A DNA stretch of 23,403 bases from Actinomycetota bacterium (GCA_003456155.1 DMPC01000098.1:15530-38932), one strand, 5' to 3'; positions 7,143-14,389 are shown, counted from the first letter of the stretch. The notes: generated by a model not told the origin, from the letters alone. Program-made: numbers and translations.

Positions 7143-7146
7143 CGCC

Positions 7147-7530
7147 TCAGGCCTTCTCCACCAGCGCCCGGTACTCCGCCGGGGTCAGCAGCCCCGCGAG
7201 GGCGTCCATGTCAGCCGGCTGAAGCTCCACCATCCACCCTGAACCGTAGGGATCGGAGTTCACCATCTCGGGCGAGCCATCCAGGGCGCCATTCACCGCG
7301 ACGACGCTTCCCGAGACCGGTGCGTAGATGTCGCTGACGCTCTTGGTCGACTCCACCTCTCCGCACGCCGAACCTGCGACCAGCGCCGCGCCGGCACTGG
7401 GCAGCGACACGAAGACGATGTCGCCCAGTGCCTCCTGGGCGTAGTGGGTGATCCCGAAGACGACCGTCCCGCCATCGGTCACCCGTACCCACTCGTGCTC
7501 GGCGGTGTAGCGGAGCTCATCGGGATACAT
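7147..7530 (-). CDS. gcvH: glycine cleavage system H protein
   Basis: GcvH carries the lipoyl arm that shuttles the aminomethyl group between the P-, T- and L-proteins. The 127-residue length is normal. The lipoylation site is K63 in GEVESTKSVSDIYAP. N-terminal RYTAEHEWVRV and ITHYAQEALGDIVFVSLP, and C-terminal NSDPYGSGWM, are standard. A GAGGAG ribosome-binding site stands four bases before the ATG. The gene lies 30 bases after the second DUF881 gene and four bases before the FHA gene, so it is co-transcribed with them and not with gcvP, which has its own riboswitch leader. Confidence 0.97.
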   Translation of the reverse strand: MYPDELRYTAEHEWVRVTDGGTVVFGITHYAQEALGDIVFVSLPSAGAALVAGSACGEVESTKSVSDIYAPVSGSVVAVNGALDGSPEMVNSDPYGSGWMVELQPADMDALAGLLTPAEYRALVEKA

Positions 7531-7560
7531 GGCCCTCCTCGGGTGCGCGGTCGAGCATGG

Positions 7561-8295
7561 TCATGGTGCTGACACCGGCACTGTAACCGAGATGGTCATG
7601 TTCGTCGCAGGCGTCGCGGTGAATTGAGCACCACGGGTCCGAACGGTCTCGGCGAACCCGCCCGGGATGCTCATGGCGGCCGACATGGTCTCCGGTTCGC
7701 CGATGGCCATGATCCGGATGGGGTCGCCGACCGGCTGTCCATTGACCGTGACGCCCTCCTCCCCATCGGAGAACCACGTGCTCACTCCCACGCGGGTGTC
7801 GCCCACCTGGATCGCCTCTGCTCCGGCGTCCCGGAGCTCCTGGACAGCGTCGACCAGCACGCTGGAGTCGACCCGACCGCTCGCGTCATCCAGGGTGATC
7901 GTCAGACCCGGACCAGACACCGGGGTCGTGGCGGAGAGCACCTGCAGGGCCTCCAACCGCCTCTGCGCCTCGGCCAGCGCCTCGGCCGTCGAGCCGGTCT
8001 CGAGGTCGCGCTGGAGAGCCACGAGCCGCGCCGCCTCGTCCTCCAGCCGCTGCTGCCTGGATCCAAGATCGTCGAGGATCTGCACCAGATCCTCGGTGCG
8101 CGCGGTGCGCCACTGGTCGTCCTCGCCCTCCGGCCGGATCACCGCCACGGTGATGAGCAGGCCGAGAAGGAGGAACAACGCACCGATCATCAGGTGCGGC
8201 CTGCTGGGATGGTAGGCGAGCTGCGCCAGCAGGGCTCGACGGCCCGCAACAGCAGTCGGCTCCTGCACGGCTTCGGATTCGGGGACGTCTGGCAC
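7561..8295 (-). CDS. DUF881 membrane-anchored protein (second copy)
   Basis: The 244-residue protein has a cytoplasmic N-terminus of about 35 residues and one membrane segment at about residues 36-53 (MIGALFLLLGLLITVAVI). A coiled-coil stretch covers about residues 60-115 (EDLVQILDDLGSRQQRLEDEAARL). The DUF881 domain follows, with SGPGLTITLDDA, LVDAVQELRDAGAEAIQVGD and RIMAIGEP. The bulk of it should be extracytoplasmic. The family is conserved in actinobacteria next to sbp and gcvH (Rv1825 by position), and its members have been linked to the cell envelope. The GTG start lies three bases after sbp. It is a divergent paralogue of the protein at 8628-9410. Confidence 0.88.
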   Translation of the reverse strand: MPDVPESEAVQEPTAVAGRRALLAQLAYHPSRPHLMIGALFLLLGLLITVAVIRPEGEDDQWRTARTEDLVQILDDLGSRQQRLEDEAARLVALQRDLETGSTAEALAEAQRRLEALQVLSATTPVSGPGLTITLDDASGRVDSSVLVDAVQELRDAGAEAIQVGDTRVGVSTWFSDGEEGVTVNGQPVGDPIRIMAIGEPETMSAAMSIPGGFAETVRTRGAQFTATPATNMTISVTVPVSAP

Positions 8296-8298
8296 AGA

Positions 8299-8631
8299 TC
8301 ACGCCCGGAAGAGGATGCGCCGGATCGCCGCGGCATTCGCGAAGATGCGCATCGCGAGGACGACGACCACACCCGTCGACATCTGCGCACCCACACCCAG
8401 CTGGTCGCCGAGGAACACCAGGACCGAAGCGATCACCACGTTCGACAGGAAACTCACGGCAAAGATCCGGTCGTCGAAGCGCTTCTCCATCAGAGCCCGG
8501 AAGCCCCCGAACACGGCATCGAGTGCGGCGACGATGGCGATCGGGAGATAGGGCTCGAGCCACAGCGGGACGACCGGGTTCCAGAGGATGCCGACCGCCA
8601 CCCCGACGAGCAGTCCGATGATCGCGATCAA
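8299..8631 (-). CDS. sbp: small basic membrane protein (DUF1290, Sbp)
   Basis: The 110-residue protein has three hydrophobic segments: about residues 1-20, 28-42 and 57-85. The conserved stretch YLPIAIVAALDAVFGGFRA (about residues 28-46) and a basic C-terminus match the Sbp/DUF1290 family (Rv1824 by position). It starts with TTG. That start is supported by a perfect AGGAGG (8638-8643 on the plus strand as CCTCCT) six bases upstream, and by the TTGA overlap with the stop of the preceding DUF881 gene. The molecular function is unknown; gene order ties it to the two flanking DUF881 proteins, which are probably functional partners at the membrane. Confidence 0.88.
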   Translation of the reverse strand: MIAIIGLLVGVAVGILWNPVVPLWLEPYLPIAIVAALDAVFGGFRALMEKRFDDRIFAVSFLSNVVIASVLVFLGDQLGVGAQMSTGVVVVLAMRIFANAAAIRRILFRA

Positions 8632-9410
8632 GGGCTGCCTCCTGTGCTCTGTGCGAAGCGAGGGTCCCGAAACTCCCCAGCCGGCAACGTTACGTCACCG
8701 ACCTCGACATCAGACACTAAGCCGTAGTCCTGCGCGAGTGAATCCAGCAGCTCGGCCAGTCCGTCCTCGGTTCCCGACGAGCGGATTCCCAGGGCGCGGA
8801 CGACGTAGGGGCGATTGAGCGGCTGGTAGTTGACGAGAATCGCCTCCCCGGCGCCTCGGATCGCACTGGCCTGAGTCAGGCGCTGCTCGTTCACGGCCAC
8901 CCCGACCGCTCCCATGCGCCAGAGCTCGTTGACGATCGCCTGAACGTCTCGGTCGAGCACTCGATCGAGGGAGCCCGGTTCCGCATCAGGAGCATCATCG
9001 ATCGTCACGACGACACCCGGGCCGCTCAGCGCCGTCACTCCTGTGACCTCGGCGAGCTGCTCGACCTCCTCGGCGCTCCCCGCCCCTGCCGCAGCCTCGA
9101 TCAGGTCGAGTCGGAGCCCATCGACCGTGGACCCGAGGACGGCAACCTCCTCCTGCAGGGCCGCGACAGTGTCGTACTGGGCCGTGACCCGACCGATGAG
9201 GTCGGCGCGGGTGCCTTGACGCTCCTCCACCGAGGAGCGGGCGGCGAGCGCGGCCACCACCGCGACGACACCCAGCAGCGCCAGGGTCACCAGGACTACG
9301 ACGGTCGTGACGACAGATCCGAAGGGCGATCCATGGCGTGATGATGAGCCCGCCTTCGGGTACTCGTCCGCCGTTGCCTCAGCAAGGAAGCGTTCGATGA
9401 CGGTCTTCAT
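8628..9410 (-). CDS. DUF881 membrane-anchored protein (first copy)
   Basis: The 260-residue protein has a cytoplasmic N-terminus, one membrane segment at about residues 34-58 (VVTTVVVLVTLALLGVVAVVAAL) and a coiled-coil region (about residues 65-110). A DUF881 domain follows, with LSGPGVVVTIDDAPD, IVNELWRMGAVGVAVNEQRL and VVRALGI. It matches Rv1823 by position. The ATG overlaps the stop of the nucleotidyltransferase-like ORF (ATGA, 9407-9410), and its own stop overlaps the TTG of sbp, so translation is likely coupled across three genes. The role is not established; a cell-envelope function is inferred from topology and neighbours. Confidence 0.88.
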   Translation of the reverse strand: MKTVIERFLAEATADEYPKAGSSSRHGSPFGSVVTTVVVLVTLALLGVVAVVAALAARSSVEERQGTRADLIGRVTAQYDTVAALQEEVAVLGSTVDGLRLDLIEAAAGAGSAEEVEQLAEVTGVTALSGPGVVVTIDDAPDAEPGSLDRVLDRDVQAIVNELWRMGAVGVAVNEQRLTQASAIRGAGEAILVNYQPLNRPYVVRALGIRSSGTEDGLAELLDSLAQDYGLVSDVEVGDVTLPAGEFRDPRFAQSTGGSP

Positions 9411-9724
9411 GCTCGCTCGATGGCCGAGGCCCGGCGCCTCATGAGTGCCTGCGTGTCCGCCACGTCAGAAGGCTCGAGAGGCTTGGGCTCCGTCAGGAAT
9501 CTGAGGTCAATGCGCTGGCCGGATCCGTCGTTGCAGTACTTCAGGATCATGCTGGCCTGGTGCTGCAGGCTCACGACGCAGCGGTGGATTCCGTGGCGGG
9601 CGAGCAGGTCGACGACCTGGCCGAGCATCGGTTGCCCCACGATCGGGAGCAGCGCCGTGGGCACGGGTGTGGTCACCGGGCCAAGGCGGGTCCCGGCTCC
9701 CCCAGCCATGACCACAGCCTGCAT
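9407..9724 (-). CDS. truncated nucleotidyltransferase-like protein
   Basis: The 105-residue product starts like a nucleoside-diphosphate-sugar pyrophosphorylase (mannose-1-phosphate guanylyltransferase type). It has VVMAGGAGTRLGP, PTALLPIVGQPML, LLARHGIHRCVVSLQHQASMI and ILKYCNDGS across residues 1-70. Full-length enzymes have about 350 residues, or over 800 when fused to a phosphomannomutase, so only the N-terminal Rossmann part remains, followed by a charged tail of about 30 residues. The signature lysine of GGxGTRLxPxTxxxPKP is replaced (T23), so catalysis is unlikely. The frame is intact. It starts 12 bases after pgsA and overlaps the DUF881 start by four bases, so this looks like a maintained small gene, not decayed DNA. 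Its function is unknown. Confidence 0.75.
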   Translation of the reverse strand: MQAVVMAGGAGTRLGPVTTPVPTALLPIVGQPMLGQVVDLLARHGIHRCVVSLQHQASMILKYCNDGSGQRIDLRFLTEPKPLEPSDVADTQALMRRRASAIERA

Positions 9725-9736
9725 GTCATTCCCGTC

Positions 9737-10297
9737 TCATGCCTTGGCCAACGCCTGCTGCACGTAGCGTATCCCGGCCCACCAGTAGAGGAAGGTTCCC
9801 CAGAGCGCCAGAGCCCACCCGATCGCCAGCACTGTCGGGCCGATCACGGGTGCTGATCCGAGGAGAAGCAGGGGGAAGCCCCACAGCAGCGTGAACGTCG
9901 CCGCCTTGCCCACGTACGTCACCGGGAGGGCGAGCCTGCCCTGGCGTCGCAGACGAGGGACGAGGGCCAGCAGCATGACCTCACGGGCGACCAGGAGCGC
10001 CACCAGCCACCAGGGGATGATGGATCGCAGCGCCAGGCCGATGATCGTGGCGCCGATGTAGAGCCGATCGACGAGTGGATCGAGGAGGACCCCGAGGCGC
10101 GTTCGCTGGTTCAGCCGTCGCGCCAGGTACCCGTCGAGCCAGTCGGTCGCACCCGCCACGGCAAGCACCACGAAGGCGAGTGCATCGGCCTGCTCAGCGA
10201 GCAGGAGCCACAGGAAGAGCGGGACGCCCAGGAGGCGAAGAGCGCTGATCGCGTTGGGCCACGTGACGATACGGCTCTCCGGATCGGCCCCTCTCAT
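9737..10297 (-). CDS. pgsA: CDP-alcohol phosphatidyltransferase (PgsA-like)
   Basis: This membrane enzyme of phospholipid synthesis transfers a phosphatidyl group from CDP-diacylglycerol to an alcohol. The diagnostic motif is complete: D52-x2-D55-G-x2-A-R60-x8-G69-x3-D73-x3-D77. Hydrophobic segments at about 20-34, 40-50, 82-120 and 130-180 fit the six-helix fold. The frame runs back to 10420, but I chose the ATG at 10297 (186 residues). It starts 10 bases after the preceding stop, and the longer version would carry an odd polar extension overlapping the ABC ATPase. It matches Rv1822 (pgsA2) by position. The acceptor alcohol (glycerol-3-phosphate or another) cannot be told from the sequence. 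Confidence 0.88.
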   Translation of the reverse strand: MRGADPESRIVTWPNAISALRLLGVPLFLWLLLAEQADALAFVVLAVAGATDWLDGYLARRLNQRTRLGVLLDPLVDRLYIGATIIGLALRSIIPWWLVALLVAREVMLLALVPRLRRQGRLALPVTYVGKAATFTLLWGFPLLLLGSAPVIGPTVLAIGWALALWGTFLYWWAGIRYVQQALAKA

Positions 10298-10304
10298 TCC
10301 ACCC

Positions 10305-10310
10305 ACGCTA
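10305..10310 (-). promoter_or_regulatory. pgsA: candidate -10 overlapping the ABC ATPase stop codon, upstream of pgsA
   Basis: Minus-strand TAGCGT begins with the TAG stop of the ABC ATPase gene and lies seven bases before the chosen pgsA ATG. The spacing is one base longer than the six found at other leaderless genes here. GGTGGA directly before the ATG is too close to be a normal ribosome-binding site. Tentative. Confidence 0.35.
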
Positions 10311-11123
10311 CAAGCGAGCCGACTCGAGGGGGAACGCCCGCTGGGCACTGCTCGCCGTCCATCGGTCATCCTGGCGACGGATCCTGAGGGGAAGACCGAA
10401 GGCTGCCGACACGGGCGCATCGGCGAGCACGTCCTCGATAGGACCTGACACGATGGTGCGCCCGTCTCGCATCAGGAGAGCATGCGTGAACCCCGGGGGG
10501 ATCTCCTCCACATGGTGCGTGACCAGCACCATCGTCGGGGCACGCGGATCAGCCACTGCTCGACCGAGTGCATCGATCAGCGCCTCACGCCCACCGAGAT
10601 CGAGACCGGCGCCGGGTTCGTCCAGCAGCAGCAGCTCCGGGTCGGCCATCAGCGAGCGGGCCAGGAGAGCCCGCTTGCGCTCCCCCTCGGAGAGGGTGCC
10701 GAAGGTGCGCGACCGAAGTTCAGCCAGGCCCCATGACGACAGCAGAGCGTCCGCCCTGCGAACGTCATCATCGCTGTAGGCCTCCCGCCAGCGACCGGTC
10801 ACCGACCAGGCTCCCGTCAGCACCACGTCCGTGACGCTCTCCTGAGCGGGCACGTCGTCGGCGAGGGCACCTGATGCCCAGCCGATGCCTGTGCGGAGCT
10901 CGGCCACGTCGACGGCACCGAGCTCCTCGCCGAGGATCCGCACCGATCCGGTCGTCGGATGCAGACGTGATGCCGCGATCTGCAGGAGCGTCGACTTGCC
11001 GGCACCGTTCGGGCCCATCACGACCCAGTGCTCGCCCACGTCCACGGACCAGTTCAACCGGTCAAGGATCCAGGTCCCGCCACGACGAACGCCCACATCG
11101 AGGAGCTGCAGGACTTCCGCCAC
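10308..11123 (-). CDS. ABC-type ATPase without a permease (Rv3041c-like)
   Basis: The 271-residue protein has one complete ATP-binding cassette. It contains Walker A GPNGAGKST (residues 37-45), a signature motif reading LSEGERKRALLARSL, Walker B LLLLDEPGAGLD, and a switch histidine in LVTHHVEEIP. The signature has E where most transporters have G (LSGGQ), as in ModF-like ATPases. No membrane protein or binding protein of a transporter is adjacent. It is divergent from serB, which matches, as I recall, the Rv3041c/serB2 (Rv3042c) neighbourhood in M. tuberculosis. There are two GTG codons in tandem; I chose the second (11123) because TAGGGT lies exactly six bases before it. The substrate and partner are unknown. 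Confidence 0.85.
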   Translation of the reverse strand: MAEVLQLLDVGVRRGGTWILDRLNWSVDVGEHWVVMGPNGAGKSTLLQIAASRLHPTTGSVRILGEELGAVDVAELRTGIGWASGALADDVPAQESVTDVVLTGAWSVTGRWREAYSDDDVRRADALLSSWGLAELRSRTFGTLSEGERKRALLARSLMADPELLLLDEPGAGLDLGGREALIDALGRAVADPRAPTMVLVTHHVEEIPPGFTHALLMRDGRTIVSGPIEDVLADAPVSAAFGLPLRIRRQDDRWTASSAQRAFPLESARL

Positions 11124-11129
11124 CACGCC

Positions 11130-11135
11130 ACCCTA
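11130..11135 (-). promoter_or_regulatory. -10 element of a leaderless promoter for the ABC ATPase
   Basis: Minus-strand TAGGGT is followed by six bases and then the second GTG (11123). It lies back to back with the serB -10 at 11160-11165, so the two leaderless promoters share a 48-base divergent intergenic region. Confidence 0.55.
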
Positions 11136-11159
11136 CGACCCGACATCGCTCGCCGGGAC

Positions 11160-11165
11160 TAGCGT
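11160..11165 (+). promoter_or_regulatory. serB: -10 element of a leaderless promoter for serB
   Basis: TAGCGT is followed by exactly six bases and then the GTG start at 11172. No Shine-Dalgarno sequence is possible in that space, so the mRNA is predicted to start at the GTG. Confidence 0.6.
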
Positions 11166-11171
11166 GAGCCC

Positions 11172-12398
11172 GTGACGCACGACATTCGGAGCACCCTCCT
11201 CATCACCCTCTCCGGGAGCGACCGCCCTGGCGTGACCCGCGCACTCTTCACGGCACTGGCTCCCCATGGGGTCGACGTCCTGGACATGGAGCAGATCGTG
11301 GTGCGGGGCCGTCTCGTCCTCGCGGTTCTCGTCGGTACCGCCGCTTCCTCCGCGGCGCTGTCCGATGCCGAGCGGGCAGCCGCGGACGTCGCCCGAGACC
11401 TCGGCATGGAGATCTCGACACAGCTGGGCGCTGACGAGGACAGTGAGAGGCGTCGCAATCGGGTGCATGTGACCATGATGGGAGCACCCCTCCTGCCCGC
11501 GGCCGTGGCGGAGGTGGCCTCCCTCATCGCCGACCGTGGCGGCAACATCGACAGGATCCGGCGCGTCGCCTCCTACCCGGTCACCGCGCTGGAGTTCCAG
11601 GGCTCCGGGGTCTCGGTCGCGGAGCTCCGCCGACCCCTCATGGAGGCCGCGGCAGTGCATGGAGCCGACGTTGCGGTGCAGGAGGCGGGCCTGGATCGAC
11701 GAGGCCAGTACCTGGTGGTCATGGACGTCGACTCCACCTTCATCCAGGACGAGGTCATCGACCTGCTGGCCGCGGAGGCCGGGGTCGAGGAGCAGGTCGC
11801 CGAGATCACCGATCGGGCGATGGCCGGCCTGCTCGACTTCGAGGCCAGCCTGCGGGAGCGGGCTGCGCTGCTCGCTGGTCTCCCGGCCGAGGCGCTCCAT
11901 CGGGTGCGTGAGAGCGTCACGCTCTCCCCGGGCGCCCGGACCCTCTGCCGCACCCTTCATCGTCTGGGGTATCGGATCGCCCTCGTCTCCGGCGGCTTCA
12001 CCGACATCATCACGCCGATCGCCGCTGAGCTCGGCGTGACGGATGTGCGCGCCAACACACTGGAGGTGGTGGACGGAGCACTCACCGGTCGGGTGATCGG
12101 GCCGGTGATCGATCGCCTGGGCAAGCGCACGGCTCTGGAGTCGTTCGCCCACGAGTACGACATTCCGATGAGGCGAACCATCGCGATCGGAGACGGCGCC
12201 AACGACATCGACATGCTGGAGGCGGCGGGCCTGGGGATCGCCTTCAATGCCAAGCCCGCCGCCCAGGCCGCTGCCGACACCGCTCTCAACGTTCCCTACC
12301 TGGACAGTGTCCTGTACCTGATGGGTGTCACCCGGGAGGAGATCGAGTCCGCGGATGCCCGCGACGGCATCAGCCCCGAGGAATCGCGAAAGAGCTGA
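11172..12398 (+). CDS. serB: phosphoserine phosphatase with two ACT domains
   Basis: SerB makes L-serine from phosphoserine, the last step of the phosphorylated serine pathway, in the cytoplasm. The 408-residue product has tandem ACT domains (about residues 8-85 and 95-170), which bind amino acids for feedback control. A HAD phosphatase domain follows: motif I DVDST with D185 (nucleophile) and D187, motif II in ALVSGGF, and motif III GDGANDIDML with D341 and D345. Length and residue numbers match M. tuberculosis SerB2 closely. The start is GTG at a leaderless promoter. Its 3' end overlaps the sixA gene on the opposite strand by 29 bases. Serine supply links it in metabolism to the glycine cleavage genes in the same window. 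Confidence 0.96.
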   Translation: MTHDIRSTLLITLSGSDRPGVTRALFTALAPHGVDVLDMEQIVVRGRLVLAVLVGTAASSAALSDAERAAADVARDLGMEISTQLGADEDSERRRNRVHVTMMGAPLLPAAVAEVASLIADRGGNIDRIRRVASYPVTALEFQGSGVSVAELRRPLMEAAAVHGADVAVQEAGLDRRGQYLVVMDVDSTFIQDEVIDLLAAEAGVEEQVAEITDRAMAGLLDFEASLRERAALLAGLPAEALHRVRESVTLSPGARTLCRTLHRLGYRIALVSGGFTDIITPIAAELGVTDVRANTLEVVDGALTGRVIGPVIDRLGKRTALESFAHEYDIPMRRTIAIGDGANDIDMLEAAGLGIAFNAKPAAQAAADTALNVPYLDSVLYLMGVTREEIESADARDGISPEESRKS

Positions 12399-12900
12399 CC
12401 TCGAAGGACCCGACTGCGCGCAGCGCCTCACCGGGTGGCATGGTCGGCACGAGCACGGCGACGGCGCTCGTCGGAAACTTCGCTATGGCATCCGAGCGCA
12501 CGGGACTGGGCAGACCCAGCTCGGAGATCAGCTGTAGGAGACCGGGGTTGTGACCCACGACGACCACGGTCTCGTGCGCACGTCGCTCCTCCACGACCTC
12601 ACGCAGCGTCGACGGCGCAGCCTCGTAGATCCGGGCATCGGTCTCGCCGACGCTGTCGGCCCAGGGACCCTCAAGCGCCGTGGCCAGCCCCGTCCACGTC
12701 TGCTGGGCTCGACGCGCGCTCGAGACGATGACACGTGCCTGCTCCCCCGCACCGAGTGAAAGGCATTCCGTCAGCCACCGGCCGATCTGCGGGGCATCGC
12801 GCTCACCGCGCTCGCTCAGGGGACGCTCGTGGTCCTCGACCCCGAGGGGGTAGGCGCTCTTCGCATGACGGATGAGCACCAGCTGTCGCAGGGCCATCAT
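12370..12900 (-). CDS. sixA: SixA-type histidine phosphatase
   Basis: The 176-residue protein belongs to the histidine phosphatase (phosphoglycerate mutase-like) superfamily, SixA branch. The catalytic RHAKS motif has H12. A conserved arginine block, ERPLSERGERDAPQIG, follows, and the second catalytic histidine lies in VVVGHNPGLL near residue 117. In E. coli SixA removes phosphate from histidine phosphotransfer domains; the target here is unknown, and other small-molecule substrates are possible. The start overlaps the fabI stop (ATGATG across 12895-12900), so it is translated as the last gene of the dodecin-fabG-fabI unit. The 3' end overlaps serB on the other strand. Confidence 0.82.
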   Translation of the reverse strand: MMALRQLVLIRHAKSAYPLGVEDHERPLSERGERDAPQIGRWLTECLSLGAGEQARVIVSSARRAQQTWTGLATALEGPWADSVGETDARIYEAAPSTLREVVEERRAHETVVVVGHNPGLLQLISELGLPSPVRSDAIAKFPTSAVAVLVPTMPPGEALRAVGSFEVSSFAIPRG

Positions 12901-13664
12901 GCTCCCTGCGAGTGGACTCCGCCGTCGACGTGCACGATCTCGCCGGTGGTTGCGGGGAACCAGTCCGACATCAGAGCCACGCAGGCCTTGGCCGCCGGCA
13001 CCGGGTCATCGAGATCCCACGCGAGGGGTGCGCGGGTGCTCCAGACCCCCTCGAACTCGTCGAAGCCCGGGATGCTCTTCGCCGCCATCGTCCGGATCGG
13101 ACCCGCGGCCACGAGGTTGACTCGGATGCCCTCAGGGCCCAGATCACGCGCCAGGTAGCGAGCCGTGCTCTCGAATGCCGCTTTCGCCACACCCATCCAG
13201 TCGTACTTGGGCCAGGCGACGGTCGCATCGAAGTCCAGGCCCACGATGGATGACCCGGGCTGCAGCAGTGGACGTGCGGCCACCGCGAGCGCCTTCAGCG
13301 AGTAGGCGGACACCTGGACTGCCGTGCTGACATCCTCCCAGGATGTCGACAGGAACCGACCGCCGAGCGCGCCCTCCGGGGCGAAGCCGATCGAGTGCAG
13401 CACGCCGTCAAGGGACGGCACGTGCTCGCTCACCCGCGATGCGAGGGCATCGAGGTCGGCGGTACTCGTCACGTCCAACTCCACGATGGCCGGCATCTGC
13501 GGCAGCCTCCCCGCGGAGCGCTTCGTGAGCCCCATCGTCCGTCCGAACGAGGAGAGGACAACCGTCGCCCCTTGCTCCTGCGCCAGGCGGGCCACCTGGA
13601 AGGCGATGGACTGATCGGTCAGGACTCCCGTGACCAGAATGCACTTGCCCTCGAGCAATCCCAT
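12897..13664 (-). CDS. fabI: enoyl-[acyl-carrier-protein] reductase, InhA type
   Basis: This enzyme reduces trans-2-enoyl-ACP with NADH, the last step of each fatty-acid elongation cycle (FASII). The 255-residue sequence is clearly of the mycobacterial InhA type. The N-terminus GLLEGKCILVTGVLTDQSIAF aligns with InhA, HSIGF carries S91 (InhA S94), and FDATVAWPKYDWMGVAK supplies Y154 and K161 (InhA Y158 and K165). The C-terminal IVHVDGGVHSQGA is typical. It starts 14 bases after fabG, the same pairing as mabA-inhA in mycobacteria, and overlaps sixA by four bases. Conservation of the NAD-site serine suggests that InhA-type inhibitors could bind; that is inference only. Confidence 0.95.
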   Translation of the reverse strand: MGLLEGKCILVTGVLTDQSIAFQVARLAQEQGATVVLSSFGRTMGLTKRSAGRLPQMPAIVELDVTSTADLDALASRVSEHVPSLDGVLHSIGFAPEGALGGRFLSTSWEDVSTAVQVSAYSLKALAVAARPLLQPGSSIVGLDFDATVAWPKYDWMGVAKAAFESTARYLARDLGPEGIRVNLVAAGPIRTMAAKSIPGFDEFEGVWSTRAPLAWDLDDPVPAAKACVALMSDWFPATTGEIVHVDGGVHSQGA

Positions 13665-13678
13665 CGATGACCTCTTCC

Positions 13679-14377
13679 TCAGTGACCCATGCCCAGTCCG
13701 CCATCCACGGGGATGACAGCACCGGTGACGTAGCCGGCCGTCGCGAGGAACGCCACAGCATCGGCGATCTCCGCCGGTTGAGCATAACGAGCCAGCGGAA
13801 TCCCGTTCAGGATCGCTGACCGCTGAGCCTCGTCGAGCTCCGCCGTCATGTCGGTCTCGACGAAGCCCGGGGCGATGACGTTCACCCGGATCCCGCGCGA
13901 GCCCACCTCTCGGGCAAGCGATCGGGCCACTCCCACGAGTCCGGCCTTGGACGCGGCGTAGTTGACCTGACCTGCCGATCCCAGAAGTCCGACCACGGAG
14001 CCGACGAGGACGATGCTGCCGCCCTTGGCCCGGATCATCCCCTTCATCGCCCGTCGAGCCAGTCGGATCGAGCCCGCGAGGTTCGTCTGGAGGACGATGT
14101 CGATGTCGTCATCGCTCATGCGCATCAGGAGGGTGTCGCGGGTCATCCCGGCGTTGGCGACGAGCAGGGCGACGGGACCGAACCGCTCCTCCACCTCGGT
14201 GAAGGCCTGCTCGATGGACGCCGCGTCACTGACATCCAGCGCCACAGCGTCGAGGCCGTCCGGCGCCTGACCGGAGCGGGACCCGACCACGACGGTCCAA
14301 CCGTCCTCGCGCAGCCGCTGCGCGGTCGCCAATCCGATGCCACGGTTTCCTCCCGTGACCAGCGCAATGCCCGACAT
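13679..14377 (-). CDS. fabG: 3-oxoacyl-[acyl-carrier-protein] reductase
   Basis: FabG reduces 3-oxoacyl-ACP with NADPH in fatty-acid elongation. The 232-residue short-chain dehydrogenase has all classical motifs: TGGNRGIG for the cofactor, VANAG, the catalytic serine in VLVGSVVG, and YAASK (catalytic Tyr and Lys). The C-terminus GAVIPVDGGLGMGH is typical. A GTG (14380) and an ATG (14377) are adjacent. The ATG is preferred because GAGGGGG stands seven bases before it. It lies between dodecin and fabI, and the fabG-fabI pair mirrors mabA-inhA. It may act on long chains as MabA does, but this cannot be read from the sequence. Confidence 0.94.
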   Translation of the reverse strand: MSGIALVTGGNRGIGLATAQRLREDGWTVVVGSRSGQAPDGLDAVALDVSDAASIEQAFTEVEERFGPVALLVANAGMTRDTLLMRMSDDDIDIVLQTNLAGSIRLARRAMKGMIRAKGGSIVLVGSVVGLLGSAGQVNYAASKAGLVGVARSLAREVGSRGIRVNVIAPGFVETDMTAELDEAQRSAILNGIPLARYAQPAEIADAVAFLATAGYVTGAVIPVDGGLGMGH

Positions 14378-14389
14378 CACCGGTCCCCC

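Noticed and set aside
7624..8727. A 367-codon plus-strand frame across DUF881 and sbp
   Set aside because: It is antisense to conserved coding sequence and rich in H, R, D and Q, with no motif.
9407..9724. Frameshifted remainder of a full nucleotidyltransferase downstream
   Set aside because: The DUF881 coding sequence begins at once with a four-base overlap, so there is no room for the rest of the enzyme in any frame.
10298..10420. Longer N-terminus for the CDP-alcohol phosphatidyltransferase
   Set aside because: It would overlap the end of the ABC ATPase by about 110 bases and adds a polar stretch unlike the family.
11133..12431. A 432-codon minus-strand frame across serB
   Set aside because: It is antisense to the ACT and HAD domains of SerB, with a composition typical of shadow frames.
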